The notes under the pieces are model-generated. The model saw only the letters and a list, made by a program, of their open reading frames with translations, had not been told where the DNA came from and did no database searches. The translations under genes and the position numbers were made by a program. Shown piece after piece: positions 62,482-64,000 of a DNA stretch of 64,000 nucleotides; position 1 is the stretch's first letter; each line of letters opens with the position of its first letter. Source of the DNA: Malonomonas rubra DSM 5091 (GTDB lineage Bacteria > Desulfobacterota > Desulfuromonadia > Desulfuromonadales > Geopsychrobacteraceae); NCBI RefSeq assembly GCF_900142125.1, contig NZ_FQZT01000005.1:186001-250000 (forward strand), read 5' to 3'.

Positions 62482-62599
62482 GCTGTAGATCTCCCTGGAG
62501 CGTGACGATGGACAGAGCGGGTATTTTACGCGTTTTTCCGCAAAAACCCAGCAAGATCAGCAGCAGTGCGGGGGAAAAGGTCCCCTGCGACCCATGACC

Positions 62600-63988
62600 T
62601 TATGCCCTCGGTTCGGTCATCGTCGCCGGGTCGAGCAGCCGGTCGAGTGTCTCTGCCGGCACCCCGTCCTCCAGCGCTAGTTCGCGCAGGGTGCGGCCGG
62701 TTTTGTGGGCCTGTTTCGCCAGTTCGGCGCTGCGGTCGTAGCCGATTTCCGGCACCAGCGCGGTGACCAGCGCCAGGCTTTGCTCAAGCAGGTCGGCGCA
62801 GCGTTGCTCATCGGCTTGTAGACCGCTCAGACACTTCTCTTCGAAGGCGCGGATGCCGTTACTCAGCAGCTCGATGCTCTCCAAGATGTTGTGTACCAGC
62901 ACCGGCATCATCACGTTCAGTTCGAAATTTCCGGAGAGCCCGCAGAGGGCGACGGTCGCATCGTTACCGATGACCTGGGCGCAGACCTGCATCAGGGATT
63001 CCGCCATCACCGGGTTGATCTTGCCCGGCATAATAGAGCTGCCCGGTTGCACGGCAGGCAAGACCAGTTCGCCGATACCGCAGCGCGGACCGCTGGCGAG
63101 AAAGCGGATGTCGTTGGCGATTTTGAACAGGCCGACGGCGCAGATTTTCAAGCTGCAGCTAGCCGTGACCAAAGCATCTTTCGAGCTTTGAGCTTCGAAA
63201 TGGTTGGTCGCTTCACGAAACGGCAGGCAGGTTTCGCGGGCAATCGCGGTGATGGTTTTTTCTGCAAATTCCGGGTGAGTGTTGATCCCGGTGCCGACGG
63301 CAGTGCCGCCGAGCGGCAGTTCGTAAAGCGGGCTGCTGCAGACCGACAGTCGTTCGTGGGCCAGTTCGACCTGGCGGGCATAGCCGGAAAAAACCTGTCC
63401 CAGCTTGACCGGGGTGGCGTCCTGAAGATGGGTGCGGCCGATTTTCAGCACATCTTTAAACTGTTCAGATTTTTCCGTCAGTTGCTGCAGCAGTTGCTCC
63501 AGCGCAGGCAGTAATTGCTTGTGTAGCTGCTCGGCACAGGCGATATGGATAGCGCTGGGGAAAACATCATTGCTTGATTGGCCGAGGTTGACCTGGTCAT
63601 TCGGGTGGACCGCTTTGCTGCCGATCGGTTGGCCGAGCAGGCCGGCTGCGCGATTGGCAATCACTTCGTTGACGTTCATGTTGCTGCTGGTGCCGGAGCC
63701 GGTCTGGAAAACATCGACCGGAAAGTGCTTGCTCAGTTTACCGTTTATCACCTCGGTTGCCGCCCGGATTATCGCGTCGGCGATCTCAGGAGGGAGCAGG
63801 CCGAGTTCCAGGTTGGTTTGTGCAGCGTGTTTTTTCACCAGCCCGAGGGCGCGGATCATCGGTTCTTTCAGCGGGATACCGGAAATCGGAAAATTGTCGA
63901 CAGCGCGAGCTGTCTGGGCGCCGTAGAGGGCGTTCTCGGGAACCTTCATTTCGCCGAGAGAATCTTGTTCTATACGATAAGCGGTCAT
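62600..63988 (-). CDS. fumC: Class II fumarate hydratase
   Basis: 462 residues. The superfamily signature GSSIMPGKINPVMAE and the active site segments TGSGTSSNMNVNE, NDVFPSAIHIA and GRTHLQDATPVKLGQ are present; TGINTHPEF and EIGYDRSAELAK fit FumC better than aspartase. The enzyme converts fumarate to malate in the TCA cycle, without a metal cluster. The ATG lies close to the window edge and upstream signals are cut off. Confidence 0.92.
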   Translation of the reverse strand: MTAYRIEQDSLGEMKVPENALYGAQTARAVDNFPISGIPLKEPMIRALGLVKKHAAQTNLELGLLPPEIADAIIRAATEVINGKLSKHFPVDVFQTGSGTSSNMNVNEVIANRAAGLLGQPIGSKAVHPNDQVNLGQSSNDVFPSAIHIACAEQLHKQLLPALEQLLQQLTEKSEQFKDVLKIGRTHLQDATPVKLGQVFSGYARQVELAHERLSVCSSPLYELPLGGTAVGTGINTHPEFAEKTITAIARETCLPFREATNHFEAQSSKDALVTASCSLKICAVGLFKIANDIRFLASGPRCGIGELVLPAVQPGSSIMPGKINPVMAESLMQVCAQVIGNDATVALCGLSGNFELNVMMPVLVHNILESIELLSNGIRAFEEKCLSGLQADEQRCADLLEQSLALVTALVPEIGYDRSAELAKQAHKTGRTLRELALEDGVPAETLDRLLDPATMTEPRA

Positions 63989-64000
63989 GAGCGTACCTTT

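Noticed and set aside
1-64000. Search for tRNA, rRNA, CRISPR arrays, prophage and IS elements
   Set aside because: None found by reading: no tRNA cloverleaf ends, no direct repeats with spacers, no transposase or integrase frames.

Overview
The window looks like chromosome from a Desulfuromonadales-type deltaproteobacterium (Desulfuromonas/Geobacter relatives), an anaerobe that respires by passing electrons outward. The evidence is the combination of genes: a nine-haem cytochrome c/b fusion of CbcL type, a NapC-type inner-membrane cytochrome of ImcH type, a Cbc-like cytochrome/FeS/NrfD operon, histidine-kinase-type sensors with haem motifs, a 14-gene nuo operon, split F0 genes (atpZ-atpI-atpB-atpE without the F1 genes), menaquinone synthesis by the futalosine route, and a UGA-encoded selenoprotein. 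No rRNA, tRNA, CRISPR array or prophage was seen.

Layout. 0-3 kb (minus): a partial gene, an MBL hydrolase and a FadL-type porin. 3-6 kb (plus): hemL, then the F0 ATP synthase genes. 6.5-10.5 kb (plus): CbcL-like and ImcH-like quinol oxidases, each with its own leader, and a small membrane protein between them. 10.5-15.1 kb: an isochorismatase-like hydrolase, a DksA-type zinc-finger protein and a DUF606 transporter on plus; a DUF3024 protein, cysM and a UbiD-family (MqnL-like) decarboxylase on minus. 15.3-24.8 kb: a respiratory island. A sensor kinase with two periplasmic haem motifs converges on its probable sigma-54 activator; after about 0.9 kb of AT-rich control DNA with a near-consensus -24/-12 promoter come three small membrane proteins (one read in frame with a receiver-like domain), a pentahaem cytochrome, a Tat-type 16Fe-16S protein, an NrfD-type quinol-binding protein, a kinase-less sensor and a four-helix membrane protein.

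24.86-25.5 kb: an ORF-less group IIC intron directly after a terminator. 25.5-30 kb: parvulin, methyltransferase and coiled-coil protein (minus); an ABC exporter, an AhpD-like selenoprotein with an in-frame TGA and SECIS-type hairpin, and Hsp33 (plus). 30.4-45.5 kb: nuoABCDEFGHIJKLMN, preceded by a perfect 16-bp palindrome whose half-sites recur before atpZ, the decarboxylase gene and the respiratory island. 45.5-49.8 kb: a second UbiD homologue, recQ, xthA and a mini membrane protein. 51.5-56.2 kb: mqnP-ubiX-mqnE-mqnC-hisC, followed by mutY and rnd. 58.4-64 kb: an MFS transporter, a metzincin-like lipoprotein, an M42-like peptidase and class II fumarase.

How it fits together (inference): Nuo delivers electrons from NADH to menaquinone, which is made by the futalosine enzymes with UbiD/UbiX-type steps. 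CbcL-, ImcH- and Cbc-like complexes would draw electrons from menaquinol to periplasmic cytochromes. The haem-motif sensors and sigma-54 activator probably adjust the Cbc-like branch to redox conditions.
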